Source: Aedes albopictus
Taxonomy: Eukaryota > Arthropoda > Insecta > Diptera > Culicidae
Direction of reading: 5' to 3'
NCBI RefSeq assembly: GCF_035046485.1
Contig: NC_085137.1
Span: 446,714,334-446,778,333, forward strand
Length of the DNA: 64,000 nucleotides
A program made the position numbers and the translations under genes. Positions 11,605 through 22,143 of the stretch are shown one piece after another. Under the pieces are notes generated by a model. The model was not told the origin of the DNA. It saw only the letters and a program-made list of their open reading frames with translations, and searched no databases. Numbering within the stretch: position 1 is the stretch's first letter; every line of letters begins with the position of its first letter.

Positions 11605-12102
11605 TTCTAGTTTTTCGGCTACGCACACATTATTAAGGACAAACGTCTTGAAATCCCGTTTCAACAGTGCATCAAAACTTCAGACGCACAAATCTCAAGA
11701 AGCAAACTTCAAACAACAATGAATTTTATTATTCTGTTCTTGCTCACCTGTAATAAGCTTAAAATAAGAAGCTCAGGTGCGCTGGTTTTGTTTACGAAGA
11801 GATTTGTACCCTCAAAATCGTGAGTAGGTGCCAAAGTCGGCCATTGTGGCGGCCATATTGGGATTCTAAGAAGTCTGTCCTTAACCAGATAAATTTCGCC
11901 ATTACCAGTTCAAGATAAAAAGTGAAAGATTGTCAAGTCATGTACCAAAAATCATCAAACCCAACAGTTATAGTTATAAAAAATAGACAAATAACGACAC
12001 AAGTATTTACCCCTGAGGAAGACACCCACCAAGTGTCGAAACGTTGGGATGGCATAAAACGTCGTTAGTTCAATAAAGACTGCGTAGCCGAAAAACTAGA
12101 AA
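11605..12102 (+). mobile_element. Non-autonomous element with 21-bp inverted ends
   Basis: TTCTAGTTTTTCGGCTACGC at the left is matched by its reverse complement ending at 12102. The interior is non-coding; its 3' part contains the hammerhead-like fold listed separately and an AATAAA. No unambiguous target duplication is seen. Confidence 0.65.
12005..12075 (+). ncRNA. Hammerhead-ribozyme-like motif (candidate)
   Basis: CTGAGGA (12013-12019) fits the CUGANGA core. It is followed by a perfect 5-bp stem (GACAC/GTGTC, 12021-12025 with 12033-12037), then GAA (12038-12040), a second stem ACGTT/AACGT (12041-12045 with 12058-12062) and C at 12063, which would make the cleavage triplet GUC. Against it: one extra A (12020) sits between the core and stem II, and the closing stem I is weak. 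It may be a decayed ribozyme of a retroelement or a chance similarity. Confidence 0.25.
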
Positions 12103-12157
12103 TTAATCCCTACAGTCAATCAATTACCAGTTCTATCAGTGAATGTCTTCACAGATA

Positions 12158-12372
12158 CATAAGTGACCCGATTTTGTCAGCCCCTTTTCGGAACACATTT
12201 TTTGCTCTCCTCGAAAACCTAACCAATTTTTCAAACTTTTTATCCCTCTATGTTCTGCCTTTTAGCTGTAGTTTGGTGATAAACATGGATGAATTGGTTA
12301 AAGTTTGCCCGTAAGATAACGAGAGCAAAAAGTTTGTCGCGAAATGGGGCTGACAAAATCGGGTCCTTACTG
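12158..12372. mobile_element. 215-bp TA-flanked MITE, GACCCGATTTTGTCAGCCCC family (copy 1)
   Basis: Inverted ends CATAAGTGACCCGATTTTGT and CAGTAAGGACCCGATTTTGT (right end read on minus) with TA on both sides. The second copy at 46272-46486 is also exactly 215 bp. TA duplication suggests mobilisation by a Tc1/mariner-type transposase. Confidence 0.85.
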
Positions 12373-12375
12373 TAT

Positions 12376-12900
12376 CTCCCGGGATTCCTTTCGACACTTG
12401 TCTTCAGATTCGTTCAGAGATTCCATCCGAGATTGCTCCAGAAATTCCTGTACTGTATCCTTCTGAAACTTCTTCGTAGATATCACGTGAGATTTCTTCA
12501 GAGATTCGTTCTAGATGCTTTCTCGATTTTTACTTTTATGGCTTCTTCAAAAATTTTTTGGGAACTCCTCCCGATATTCCTTGGACAACTTCTCAGGAAA
12601 TCCATCCATGCTTTTATCAGGGGTTTCTTCGTTTAACCTTCCTGGTATTGGTTCAACAAGTTCATCATTAGTTCTTCTCTACCAAATCCTTCGGATATCC
12701 CTCCGAGATTTTTGCTTCAGATTTTTTTTTCAGATTTTTCAAATAGGATTGATTTAGGAAGTTCTCGGTAATCTTTTTCAGATCCTTTTGAGATGTCCTT
12801 ATTGATTCTTCCCGGCATACCTTCCAATAACTTTTGAAGGAGTGGGATGGGTCCTTAGAGAAAATTCTTTTAGAAACATTTTCATTAGAATTCATTCAAT
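12376..12900 (-). repeat. Family-A minisatellite
   Basis: Very degenerate pyrimidine-rich units (GGGATTCCTTTC, GAGATTCC) interrupted by AT-rich sequence. Confidence 0.5.
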
Positions 12901-13019
12901 GGACATTATTTTGGTTTATTTTTCGTTGCAAAATGTTATTACCTATCCCACAGTGCTTACAGCTCTGCGCTGATAGTAAATAGATGATAAATTTACCGGA
13001 GATTGTTGTACCCAGATAA

Positions 13020-13085
13020 GTCCTCTAGTAGCGCAATGGTAGATATTCCTTTCCACCACCGGGACCGCGGCGATTCAATTGCAGT
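13020..13085 (+). mobile_element. Weak tRNA-like SINE head
   Basis: TAGCGCAATGGTAG resembles an A-box and GCGATTCAATTGC a decayed B-box at tRNA-like spacing. Suggestive only. Confidence 0.3.
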
Positions 13086-13170
13086 AAAAGTAAAACATCG
13101 CGCATCGATTGTACTGTGGTCGTCACCGGCCGATTCCAATAGCAGACGTCGTCGTCGTCTGGTTTTACGG

Positions 13171-15004
13171 TTCTATAACATTTACCCGAAAACCATTTAC
13201 CCGAAAGACATTTACCCGAATGACAATTACCCGAACGTCGTTTACCCGAATGCGACAAATACCCGAATGCGACAAATACCCGAATGCGACATTTACCCGA
13301 ATGCGACATTTACCCGAATACGACATTTACCCGAATGCGACACTTACCCGAAAAATAAAAAAAAAATGTGTACTTGATCCCCATATGATTTGTCAATAAT
13401 AAATATGTTATGGCCCGGTATCATATAGCAGGCTTTGGTTAGACCTAATAATCATCAGACTGAGTGATCATCAAGCACTCTGGTACAGGACTAACTGGCT
13501 GTCACAATGCTATTTTAATCAAAGGATTTTTGTTGATATTCTGTTCTTTTACGGCTCCATCCAATTAGCCCCAACGCCAATCCGAATCAATCAGGAGGTC
13601 GCCCAAAAAATGCAAAATTAGATTTATATACACGATCACAAACTGGCAGCCATACCGCAAGTATTATCCACTTCTTCTAAGATTTGCCTTCTTTTCAAAA
13701 TGGGCTGTTCTTTCGAATTTCATGGTCCACCCGTAAACTGTTGATGAGTTGGTCGGCTGGTACTGGCTAAACTAGTAATTTCTCCATATAATGTATTCAT
13801 TCTTTCCATAAGAGGCTACTTTTGCGAGTTGGAGTTGAAATGTTATGTAGTTTGTTGCGGACGAACTACTAACTCCATAGGAGACCCGTGAATCCATCTT
13901 TCTATCTATATCCTTTAGGGAACTATTATACATATCAATCGGGGTGATGACCCATTCGGGGAAATGGCTTTTGGAATAATGTCCTATTCGAGGTTATGAT
14001 GACACTTGGGGTAAGGGGGTAGAGTTTCTTTGACAGACATAGTATCACTGTGTTGTTTGGTGGCCAAACTATTACCTATCCTTTGGAGATTTCCCTTCTT
14101 CTCTTCAAAGGCTGTTCTTTCGAGTTGCACTGCTGCATGTTTTGTAGGCGTTCGAATTACTAACTGCACAACAAACATTGTTGCTGTACAATAGAAGAAT
14201 AAGTCAATCATAAGCTTAATTTTTGAAATTTTGATTGAATAAGCTGTTATGCAGCTACCATTATTGTTAGTTGGGATGCATATAAGTTTTGTCCTTATTT
14301 CGATTATATGATGTTCTTTTAAATTACACTCTTACATGATTGAGTGATGGATTCCAAGTCTACATCTAAGATTTTTTCCTTCTTTTAATAATGGGATGTT
14401 CTGTTTGGTGAACAATCTGCAAACTTTTCTGTCAAATATTATTTTCTAATGATATGTTGATTTTCCGAGGGCTGTTTCTAATCTTTTCGAACTAATGACA
14501 CCTTGGCCTACAAACAGAGATTTCCCCTTCTTTAAATCATAAACTGTTCTTTGCTTATCAAAAGAACAGCATATGAATCAAAGAAGGGTAAATATCTAGA
14601 GTGAACGCTAACAGCGTTAACATAACAAATGTAAGCTGCAGTTATGAGTTTTATTCAAGCATATGCCCTGTAAATTTCTATCGCGGATCATTTCAGGGAA
14701 AATTTGATAAAATGGGTTCTTGAGGAATATCAAAATGCTTTTCTGATCCACAATACAAAATAATACATGCACTTTTTAAATAGAACAAAATAAGTGAACT
14801 TTATTCACAAAATCATAATTTGTGCATAGTAATAAACTATTCGGGTAAATGTCGCATTCGGGTAAGTGTCGCATTCGGGTAAGTGTCGCATTCGGGTAAA
14901 TGTCGCATTTGGGTATTTGGCATTCGGGTATATGTTACATTCGGGTAAATGGTTTTCGGGTAAATGTCTTTCGGGTAAATGGTTTTCGGGTAAATGTTAT
15001 AGAA
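13171..15004. mobile_element. Element with tandem-repeat inverted ends (GGGTAAATG type)
   Basis: The left end (13171 to about 13355) is a run of TTTACCCGAATGCGACA-like units. The right end (about 14838-15004) is the inverted counterpart, and the outermost bases TTCTATAACATTTACCCG match exactly. The interior repeats a motif (CTTCTTTTCAAAATGGGCTG, GTTCTTT) about four times, near 13688, 14096, 14388 and 14527. No transposase frame is present. Each end carries about 9-11 units, mostly 15-17 bp. Classification is unclear and no clean target duplication is seen. Confidence 0.7.
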
Positions 15005-15362
15005 TCGGTTTTACTGCGTTTAAAAGCGTCGTCTCGCGAGTTGGCCTGGCTAGCATAGCGATTTGATAAAGTGATTCCATTCCTGTGCTCCGTTGTTGTT
15101 CTCGGATCGTCGTCCTCGATCTCTTGGGAGGCTAAGGAGGCAATTGCAAACAAATGATGGGTTGTTGGAAATCTGGTCAGATTCGTGGGGGTGTAATGGG
15201 AATGGTTTTTGAAACTGATATCAGTTTTTAGGTTAGGTATAATTTAGATAAACATAAAGTCGGATATGAAACGGTGAGAATTATTTAAAATTATTACGCA
15301 ACTTGAATTATGTGCATAACGAAAAAGAAATTGAAGAAAATTGTGAATTCGTTCTATTACAA

Positions 15363-15416
15363 CTTGAAAATCTAAAAAACCTTGAAAACCTAGAAAACCT
15401 TGAAAATCTTGAAACT
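15363..15416 (+). repeat. Short CTTGAAAACCTAGAAAAC tandem repeat
   Basis: Five to six copies of an imperfect 9-bp unit (ACCTTGAAA / ACCTAGAAA). Confidence 0.7.
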
Positions 15417-15539
15417 GGATGCATGAAATATTGTTCATGCACCATTTTACAGAAGCCTTTCCCATCTTGGACAACTATTATATTATGACCGATTTCATTC
15501 CGATATCCAACCCCCATCGCTGAATACATTTAGATATCC

Positions 15540-16147
15540 AACAATTCCCATCGCGCCTCTTCTCATCCGATGGTGACAGATTTTATTTGCCAACAGCGTT
15601 TACAGTTATGAGCGGCCCCTAGTACCCTATTCAGCCGCCCTCGACAGCGGTCCATTTGTCCTCTCTTGCGCCGTTATAACTCACATGATATGCAAATTAT
15701 CATCTTGCGAACGTACGATCACCGCGTTTTTTGATGGATGGTACCTGGACTCTCCTTTTCCTTTACTTGTGCGATCTTGTAAAGTTTGGAGGGTGGGAGT
15801 TGGGGACTAACACGACGGCTCTCTACATGTTGAAGGTGAGTACAAATTTTTTATTGGTTTGCCCTTTTTCGGAACCAGTCCTTTCCGTGAAGTTTGCCGA
15901 GAAACTACACGGAACGAATCCGAACCGAACGAGGCAATGAGGTGAAAATTTGAATAAATCACAACTGTCCGGGAGTCCCGAGAAGGAGGAGATATCATGG
16001 TTGTATCATATAAGATCACATAAATTCAAGTGAACGGAAATACACATAAGAAAAAAATATCTGTAGTGACAAGTCACCTTGAATGAAATTTAAGTTATTT
16101 TGCCAAACAATTGACACAAATCTTCATTTAAAAGAGTCCATCATATT
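15540..16147. other. Unique DNA with a possible mini-exon donor
   Basis: No repeat recognised. At 15827-15835 ATG-TTG-AAG is followed by a consensus donor GTGAGT (15836-15841), a phase-0 layout like the first exons of the cuticle genes at the other end of the window. No TATA box at the right distance and no matching second exon were found, so this is only noted. Confidence 0.2.
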
Positions 16148-16413
16148 TGGTCACATATATCCACAGCTGTAAAGACGTGGGTATTCAGCACATGACTAAG
16201 ACAAGTTCGATTCTCGGTCAGTCCACAAACTTTTCGTAAAGGAAATTCCCTTGGCTTCCTTAGGCTTAGAGTATCTTCGTGTCTGCCACACGATATACAG
16301 ATGCAAAATGAATTGGCAGAAGAAGATATCAATCAATAACTGTAAAAGTACTCATAGAACAGAAACTAAGAAGCAAATCGTGTCCTAGTGGGAACGTAAC
16401 GCCAAGAAGAACC
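16148..16413 (+). mobile_element. Feilai SINE copy
   Basis: Diverged head with B-box-like GTTCGATTCTCGG, then the Feilai body (GAGTATCTTCGTGTCTGCC, ACGATATACAGATGCAAAA) and the diagnostic 3' part (GTACTCATAGAACAG, GTGGGAACGTAACGCCAAGA). The tail is short. Confidence 0.75.
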
Positions 16414-16532
16414 AGCCAATCAATGAGCTTAGCAGGGATCTACTCAGGATAACGTTAGTACCTTTTCGGTTGATTATCTGTTAAACAACAGCATTCGCGT
16501 TCCAACTTAAACGTTCTGTCTTTCCTTCCCAG

Positions 16533-16589
16533 TCGGGAACGACCGTACCTTCAGCGGCAATTGGAGGGCGGAGACCCAGCGACCGAATT
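16533..16589 (+). other. Possible internal exon, 57 bp
   Basis: A polypyrimidine acceptor (CTTTCCTTCCCAG ending 16532) and a consensus donor GTAAGT (16590-16595) bracket 57 bp, a multiple of three with no stop in any plus-strand frame. The surrounding 16.4-17.15 kb is CpG-richer and free of recognised repeats. No partner exon or domain is identifiable, so a chance splice pair cannot be excluded. Confidence 0.25.
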
Positions 16590-17265
16590 GTAAGTAGCGG
16601 TCATGCTAAGTGGCGTTCAATTAGCGCTCATGCTGCCCAACCTCATAATCATACGGGGCAACGACGACAACATCTGGATTCCGCATGGTTGGTTGCCAGG
16701 TACACCACACCACCGCACCGCACCGATCGAACTCCAGCTGTGATGAAGTTTGAACTTGTCCGACGACCCCTCCGGTAACGAGCGGGGGAGGGAGCACAAT
16801 TTCACGCTCGCGCTCTTGCTGGGTTTGGGTAGTCCCAAGAAGACCCCGAGGCCGCGCGCACTGATTTATGACTACTTTCTCCTACCTCCGTGGAACTGTC
16901 TGGCTCTGGTCGCGCAAAAGACACCAGCGCAGCCAGCGCAACTGTAACTATGGTGGTTACTTCTTATTGCCAGGGCACCACATGTGTATGGTTGTAATAT
17001 GGAGATTGGAGATGGAGGTGGCCGCCACATCATGTGCGAAAAAATTCGCTCTCTTTTGCCGGGCGGGATCAGGCGCAGTGGTCCGGATTGAGGGTGATCC
17101 AGGTGGAAATTCGGATCACAGGGTAGTAGTACTTTCAGTAATATAAACAGTCAAACTGGTTGGTTGGCAGTCAGACCAAGGCCTGAGTGTCCTCTGTTGT
17201 ACATAGGAGTCGTCTCCACTACACTCGCTCCATAGCTGTATGTTTCCAGTTCCGCACTCTGTTAA

Positions 17266-17416
17266 AGGTCCTCCACTTGATCGACCCACCTAAATCGCTG
17301 CGCACCACGTCTTCTTGTACCGGTCGAATGACTCTCGAGTACCATTTTAGTCGGGTTGCTATCCGACAGCCTGAAGACGTGACCCGTCCACCGTAGCCTC
17401 CCGATTTTCGCGATGC
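17266..17416 (-). pseudogene. LINE C-terminal coding remnant
   Basis: On the minus strand the frame reads RLRWTGHVFRLSDSNPTK ... GTRRRGAQRFRWVDQVEDL and then stops. This G-H-V-x-R ... R-R-R-G ... R-W-x-D-Q-V pattern is the familiar tail of the second ORF of several insect non-LTR retrotransposons. Only about 50 codons survive; neither an upstream RT domain nor a 3' end is visible. Confidence 0.6.
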
Positions 17417-17514
17417 GGACGATGGTTGGTTCTCTCGAAATACAACAGCGCAGATACAGGAGGGTTAATGAAGAACTTAGTTTGGTCCTGCTTCAGGACA
17501 TTTGGGATGTGGCC

Positions 17515-18075
17515 AAGGGGGTTCCCAGAGAGCTAAAAACGGGGGGTTCAAATGGTCTCACGAGCGTTTCAGGGGATTTCAGGTACGTTTTAAGGGCATT
17601 CCGAGAGGTTTTATTTCAACTTCCTAAGTATTTCAGGGGCGTTTCAAGGAGTTTTAGGGACATTTTAAAAGGCTGACGGATATTTGAGGGCGAATCAATG
17701 GGGTTTTGGAGGGTTCGGGGTCGTTTAAATGGGGTTTTCAGATCGTTTCATGAAGCTTTTGAGGGAATTCCAAGAGGTTAAGGGGAATTTCAAATTGATT
17801 ACGGGGATTTCAAGAAAGTTTCAATGGGATTTTGAAGGATTTAGGAGGGTTTCAAGGGATTTCGAAGATTATTGAATGGTTCTCAGGAGTTTAAGGGCGT
17901 TCATGGATATTGCACCCCTCCTGTAATGCCCTTGAGACCTCTTGTAACACCTTTGAAACACCGCTGGAACCAGTGAAATAGCGTGGAACGACCTTGAATG
18001 TCCCGGGGACCTCCTAAAAGACCCCTGAAATCCCATTGGACCCCTTGAAGCGCTCCTGACTCCTCTTGGTCAAAG
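17515..18075. repeat. Family-B minisatellite with polarity switch
   Basis: G/T-rich units (GGGGTTTCAAGG) run to about 17905, then the complement (CCTTGAGACCTCTTG, CCTGAAATCCC) from about 17915 on. The block is therefore a loose inverted repeat. Confidence 0.6.
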
Positions 18076-18350
18076 AGAGGAAATATCACAGAATTTCATC
18101 AAAAAAAAATCAAGACATTTTGTAAATTTACGTCCGTTTACATCGCCCATCTGAAGAAATATACGTGGGACTCAGAACAACTACTTCTTTAGCATAACAC
18201 ATTACTCAATAGTACTCCTAAGCCTACTATATGTCGGCCATCTTGACTATGCACATTGTCCCCGATGTGACGGCCACTCAAACTACTCTAACGATATCTT
18301 TCTTAGCTCCAATTCGATAAATACGTAATAAGTTGTCTGATTCCATTAGG

Positions 18351-18461
18351 CGCTGTCCATAAACTACGTAGACTCAAATTTGGCAATTTCAGACGCCCCC
18401 TCTCCCAATTTGTAGACTTTTGCCAGTACAAAATTTTCGAAACTTGTGTGGACCGTAGACT
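18351..18461 (+). mobile_element. Truncated MITE end
   Basis: Starts GGCGCTGTCCATAAACTACG, related in design to the ends of 5563-6771, and repeats GTAGAC three times. Its other end is missing; LINE sequence begins at the break. Confidence 0.45.
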
Positions 18462-20120
18462 TTGAATGCTACGATGCCCGTGAAAGACACGTCTGGGCAG
18501 TTACTGACCGACCCGGCTGACCAATTGAAACGCTGGTTCGAGCACTTTGGAAACCTTTTTCAAGTATCGGTCAAGCCATCAACACCTCATCATGATCCGC
18601 CAAGGGTTCGACGCATTGCCCATGTCAACACCGAAGCTCCATCAGTACAGGAGATAGAAACAGCCATCCGTAGCATGAAGTCGAACTGGGCCCCAGGGGT
18701 CGATCGCATATCAGCTGAGATGCTCATAGCTGACCCCGTAGTATCCGCACAACTACTGCATCAATTATTCTGCAACATATGGGAAACCGCGACATTTCCG
18801 GCCGACCGGATGCAAGGCATCTTAGTGAAGGTATCCAAAAATGCAAAGTGATCCTTAAGCGGATACAGGAGAAGATTGACGCAACTCTCTGACGGCAGTA
18901 AGCAGTATTTCGTGCCGGACGATCCTGTGTGGACCTTATTGTCACGCTCCGTATCATCCCGGAGCAAATCAATGAATTTCAAGAGTCTCTCTACCTGGTG
19001 TTCATTGATTACGAAAAAGCTGTCGACCGCCTCAATCACGGAAACATGTGAAAAGCCCTTAGGCGCAAGGGTCTTCATGAGGAAATCATCGTCCTCATTG
19101 AAACACAGTGCAGGGCATTTTCGTGCAGAGTACTGCACAACGGTGTTTTGTCCGATCCCATCCGGGTCGTTGCTGGAGTGAGGCAAGGATGTATATTGTA
19201 TACTATCACCGCTGCTGTTCCTCATCGTAATGGACGAAATCCTGGTAGGTGCGATTGACCGTGAACTAAATCGTGGATTGCTGTGGCAATTAATTACCAT
19301 GGAGCACCTAAAGGAATTCAAGCTGGCTGATGACGTTGCTCTCCTAGCTCAACGTTGTTGTGATATGCAGAGCAAGCTCAATGATCTTGCCAATCGCTCC
19401 TCGGCGGCAGATCTTACCATCAACGTCAACAAGATCGAATCGTTGGATGTAAACACAGTCAACTCTTCCAGCTTTACGGTAGCAATCAGTGGAGAATGTT
19501 GAAAGCTTCGAATATCTTGGTAGCCAAATGGGAGCCGATGGCGGCACCAAGATCGACACAGGTGCACGGATCAAGAAGGCAAGGGCTGCTTTTGCGATTT
19601 TAAGAAATGTATGGAAAAACAACCAGATTAGTCGACGCACCAAAATCCGAATTTTTAACTCGAACTTGAAATCTGTGCTGCTACACGCCAGTGAAACCTG
19701 GTGTGTATCAGTGGAGAACACTCAACGACTGCAGGCCTTCATCAATAGATGCCTGCGGTATATAATTCGTGCATAGTGGCCTCACAATTGGATCTCCAAC
19801 TCACAATTGGAGCTCCATCGTCGATGTCATCAAAAGCCGATAGCGACAGAAATTCGGGAACGAAAGAGGAGACGGGTCGGCCACACTCTACGCAGGGGCG
19901 GAAACAAAATCTGCAAGCAAGCGTTAGATTGGAACCAAGCAGGACTTCGCAGCAGAGGCAGACCCAGACGCTCATGGTGGCGCAGCCTCATCAAAAAAAT
20001 CAAGCAAATCGGCAGAAATTTGACCTGGCCACAGGTCAAGGCGATGGCTGGCAATCGCCAAGGATGGAGATCTTTCAATTCGGCCTTCTGCACCACCGTG
20101 GTGCCCAGGACTGAAAGAAG
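18462..20120 (+). pseudogene. Non-LTR retrotransposon (LINE) reverse transcriptase, frameshifted
   Basis: The element is 5'-truncated and starts just upstream of the RT domain. The first frame runs to 18851 and contains the RT signature WAPGVDRISAEML. After a frameshift, RT motifs continue in other frames: YLVFIDYEKA near 18990, GVRQGC near 19180, and the catalytic box LADD at 19323-19334 (Tyr/Phe replaced by Leu, normally F/YADD). The C-terminal part follows (VESFEYLGSQMG near 19495; TLRRGGNKICKQALDWN near 19890; GNRQGWRSFNSAFCTT near 20050). At least three frame changes and premature stops make it inactive. The clade was not assigned; RTE- and CR1/Jockey-like groups share these tails. It ends against family-A repeat. 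Confidence 0.9.
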
Positions 20121-20129
20121 AGAGAGAAG

Positions 20130-21180
20130 AGTAATTCCTGAGATTGTTCCAGGGATCCTGCTGGAGATTTCTTCGGTAATTACTTCGAGAATTTCTTCAG
20201 AAATATCGCCGGGGAATGTTTCAGTTTTTGCAAGTTTTTCTTCAGGAGTTTCTGTTGAAGATTTCTCTAAAATTTCTTCTATGGAGTTTTTTTACTTCCT
20301 TAAAAAAACTTAGAGATTTCTACAGGTTTTTTAAATAAATTGCCCCTGTGGTTTCGTTACAAATGCCTTCTGAGATTTCTTTAGAGATTACCGCAGTCAT
20401 CATTTTCGATATTCCTCCAGCGGTTTTATGTTATTTTTAATGCTTCCAAAAATTGCTCAAAACATTGTTAAATAATTTTTGAAAGTATATCTGAAGAAAT
20501 TTCAAAATAATTCCTTGTGAATTTTCTGTAGGAGTCCCTCAAAACACGTGGTGATACTTTTGGGGACTCATAGAAGAAATTCTTGAAATTTTTCTGAAGA
20601 AATTTCGGAATACAAATCCGAAGTTATCTCAGCAGGAATTTCTAGATGAATGCCTGGGAGAATACCTCAAGCAAATCTCAAGAAACTTCTCTTAATAACT
20701 ACTAAATTCCTAAAAAAAAATCGTTAAGAACTTGTGAAAATGCTTGCTAAATTTCTGCAAAAATTTCCTCAACATTCCCGCAGAAATTGCAGACACAACA
20801 CAACCTTTACCAAGAAAAAAAAGTCTGAAAGAACAAAAAAAAAAATAAGAAAAGTGCTTCAGAGAAGCAGTCAAGACATTTCTGAAAAATGATTTTTGAA
20901 AGATTTTTTGAAAGGAAATCAGGAAGAAATGGAAAATCGTCTACAGGTTTTTATTGCAAAATGCAAAGGAATAGATTCTGAGGCAATGCTGCAGGAATTG
21001 GTGAAAGGATCCTTGTGAAAATTTCTAAAGCATCGCCAGTAAAATTGCTGAAAGAATTCCTGAAGAAAGGTCTGAATAAATCCTAAGCAATCTCTAGAGG
21101 AATACATGGAACTTCTGCAGAAATCTCTGAAGGAACTTTATGACGAATCTTTGGATGAAATGAAAAAAAGTCTGGGAGAA
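20130..21180. repeat. Family-A minisatellite, diverged, with polarity switch
   Basis: Pyrimidine-side units (GGAGATTTCTTCGG, TTCTTCAGGAG) to about 20450, purine-side units (GAAGAAATTTC, GGAATACATGG) after it. AT-rich and old-looking. Confidence 0.55.
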
Positions 21181-21576
21181 TCTCTGAATACATTTATTTG
21201 CTGAACATCACAATTACCATAACAAGTAACAACATTCGATTCGTGGCTGCCACTTTCCACCCTCAGTCAAGCCCAATGCAATGTTCGCCAGATGACGACA
21301 CACCACCTGGTCCGCCCATCGTGTTCTCTGTTCCCTTAATATATGGAGTAATACCTGATCAATGAGAAAATCCAACAATTATTTCTGAAAAATCTCTTTG
21401 AAAATAAATCTGAAATTCCGGAGTTACATCCTATGAAGAAACCTTTGAAGGAGTTCCAGGAGAAACCCAATGAAAGTCCACAGACAACCTCCTGGAGGAA
21501 ATTCTGTTAACATCCCTGGAGTAATTCCTTCATGAATGTTTGAAGAAAGATATGAAGGAATGCATTCATGAAGATA
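21181..21576. repeat. Sparse family-A remnants
   Basis: A short unique piece (21190-21350) and then purine-rich units (GGAGTTCCAGGAGAAACC) up to the foldback element. Confidence 0.4.
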
Positions 21577-22143
21577 AGACCGGCCCACATTTGTATGGCG
21601 AAAAAGAAAAGTTGGCAAAATTCACGGTGCACCCTCTAGAATCGTGCCTTTGGGTGAGAAGAATAATCTGTGAAAAATTCAGCTCAGTCGGTTTAAAACT
21701 GAGCTGGCGCAAATGAGTTGAAGGTTTGTATGGGATCTTTAATTTAAAAATATGGGAAATTGGATGACCTACAGTCTCTTACTCAGTACGCCGGTTCAGC
21801 GAGTTCGATTTAGCTCAGAATTGAAAAAATGGTAGTTGATACCCTAAGGAACAACTTTGTAGAAGACCATATAATGATAAAACTTAATTTACTTGCGGTT
21901 TCAGCTAACGAAAGCAGGATGAGGACATCTTCCCCCGTTTACTCTCGGTTGTTACATGCAGCACGTGTTTGTCGGTCGAAGCTTGGGCGCTACATTTTTT
22001 TTTTTTTTTATCTGTATTAACGAGATTTTTAGCCCTAGGCTAGTTCATCTCGGGACCCACGCTTTACTTCCCTTCCGAAGGAAGAACTCACATTTTGCGA
22101 GTGTGTAGGGAGTGGGATTCGATCCCAGGTCCTCGGCGTGATA

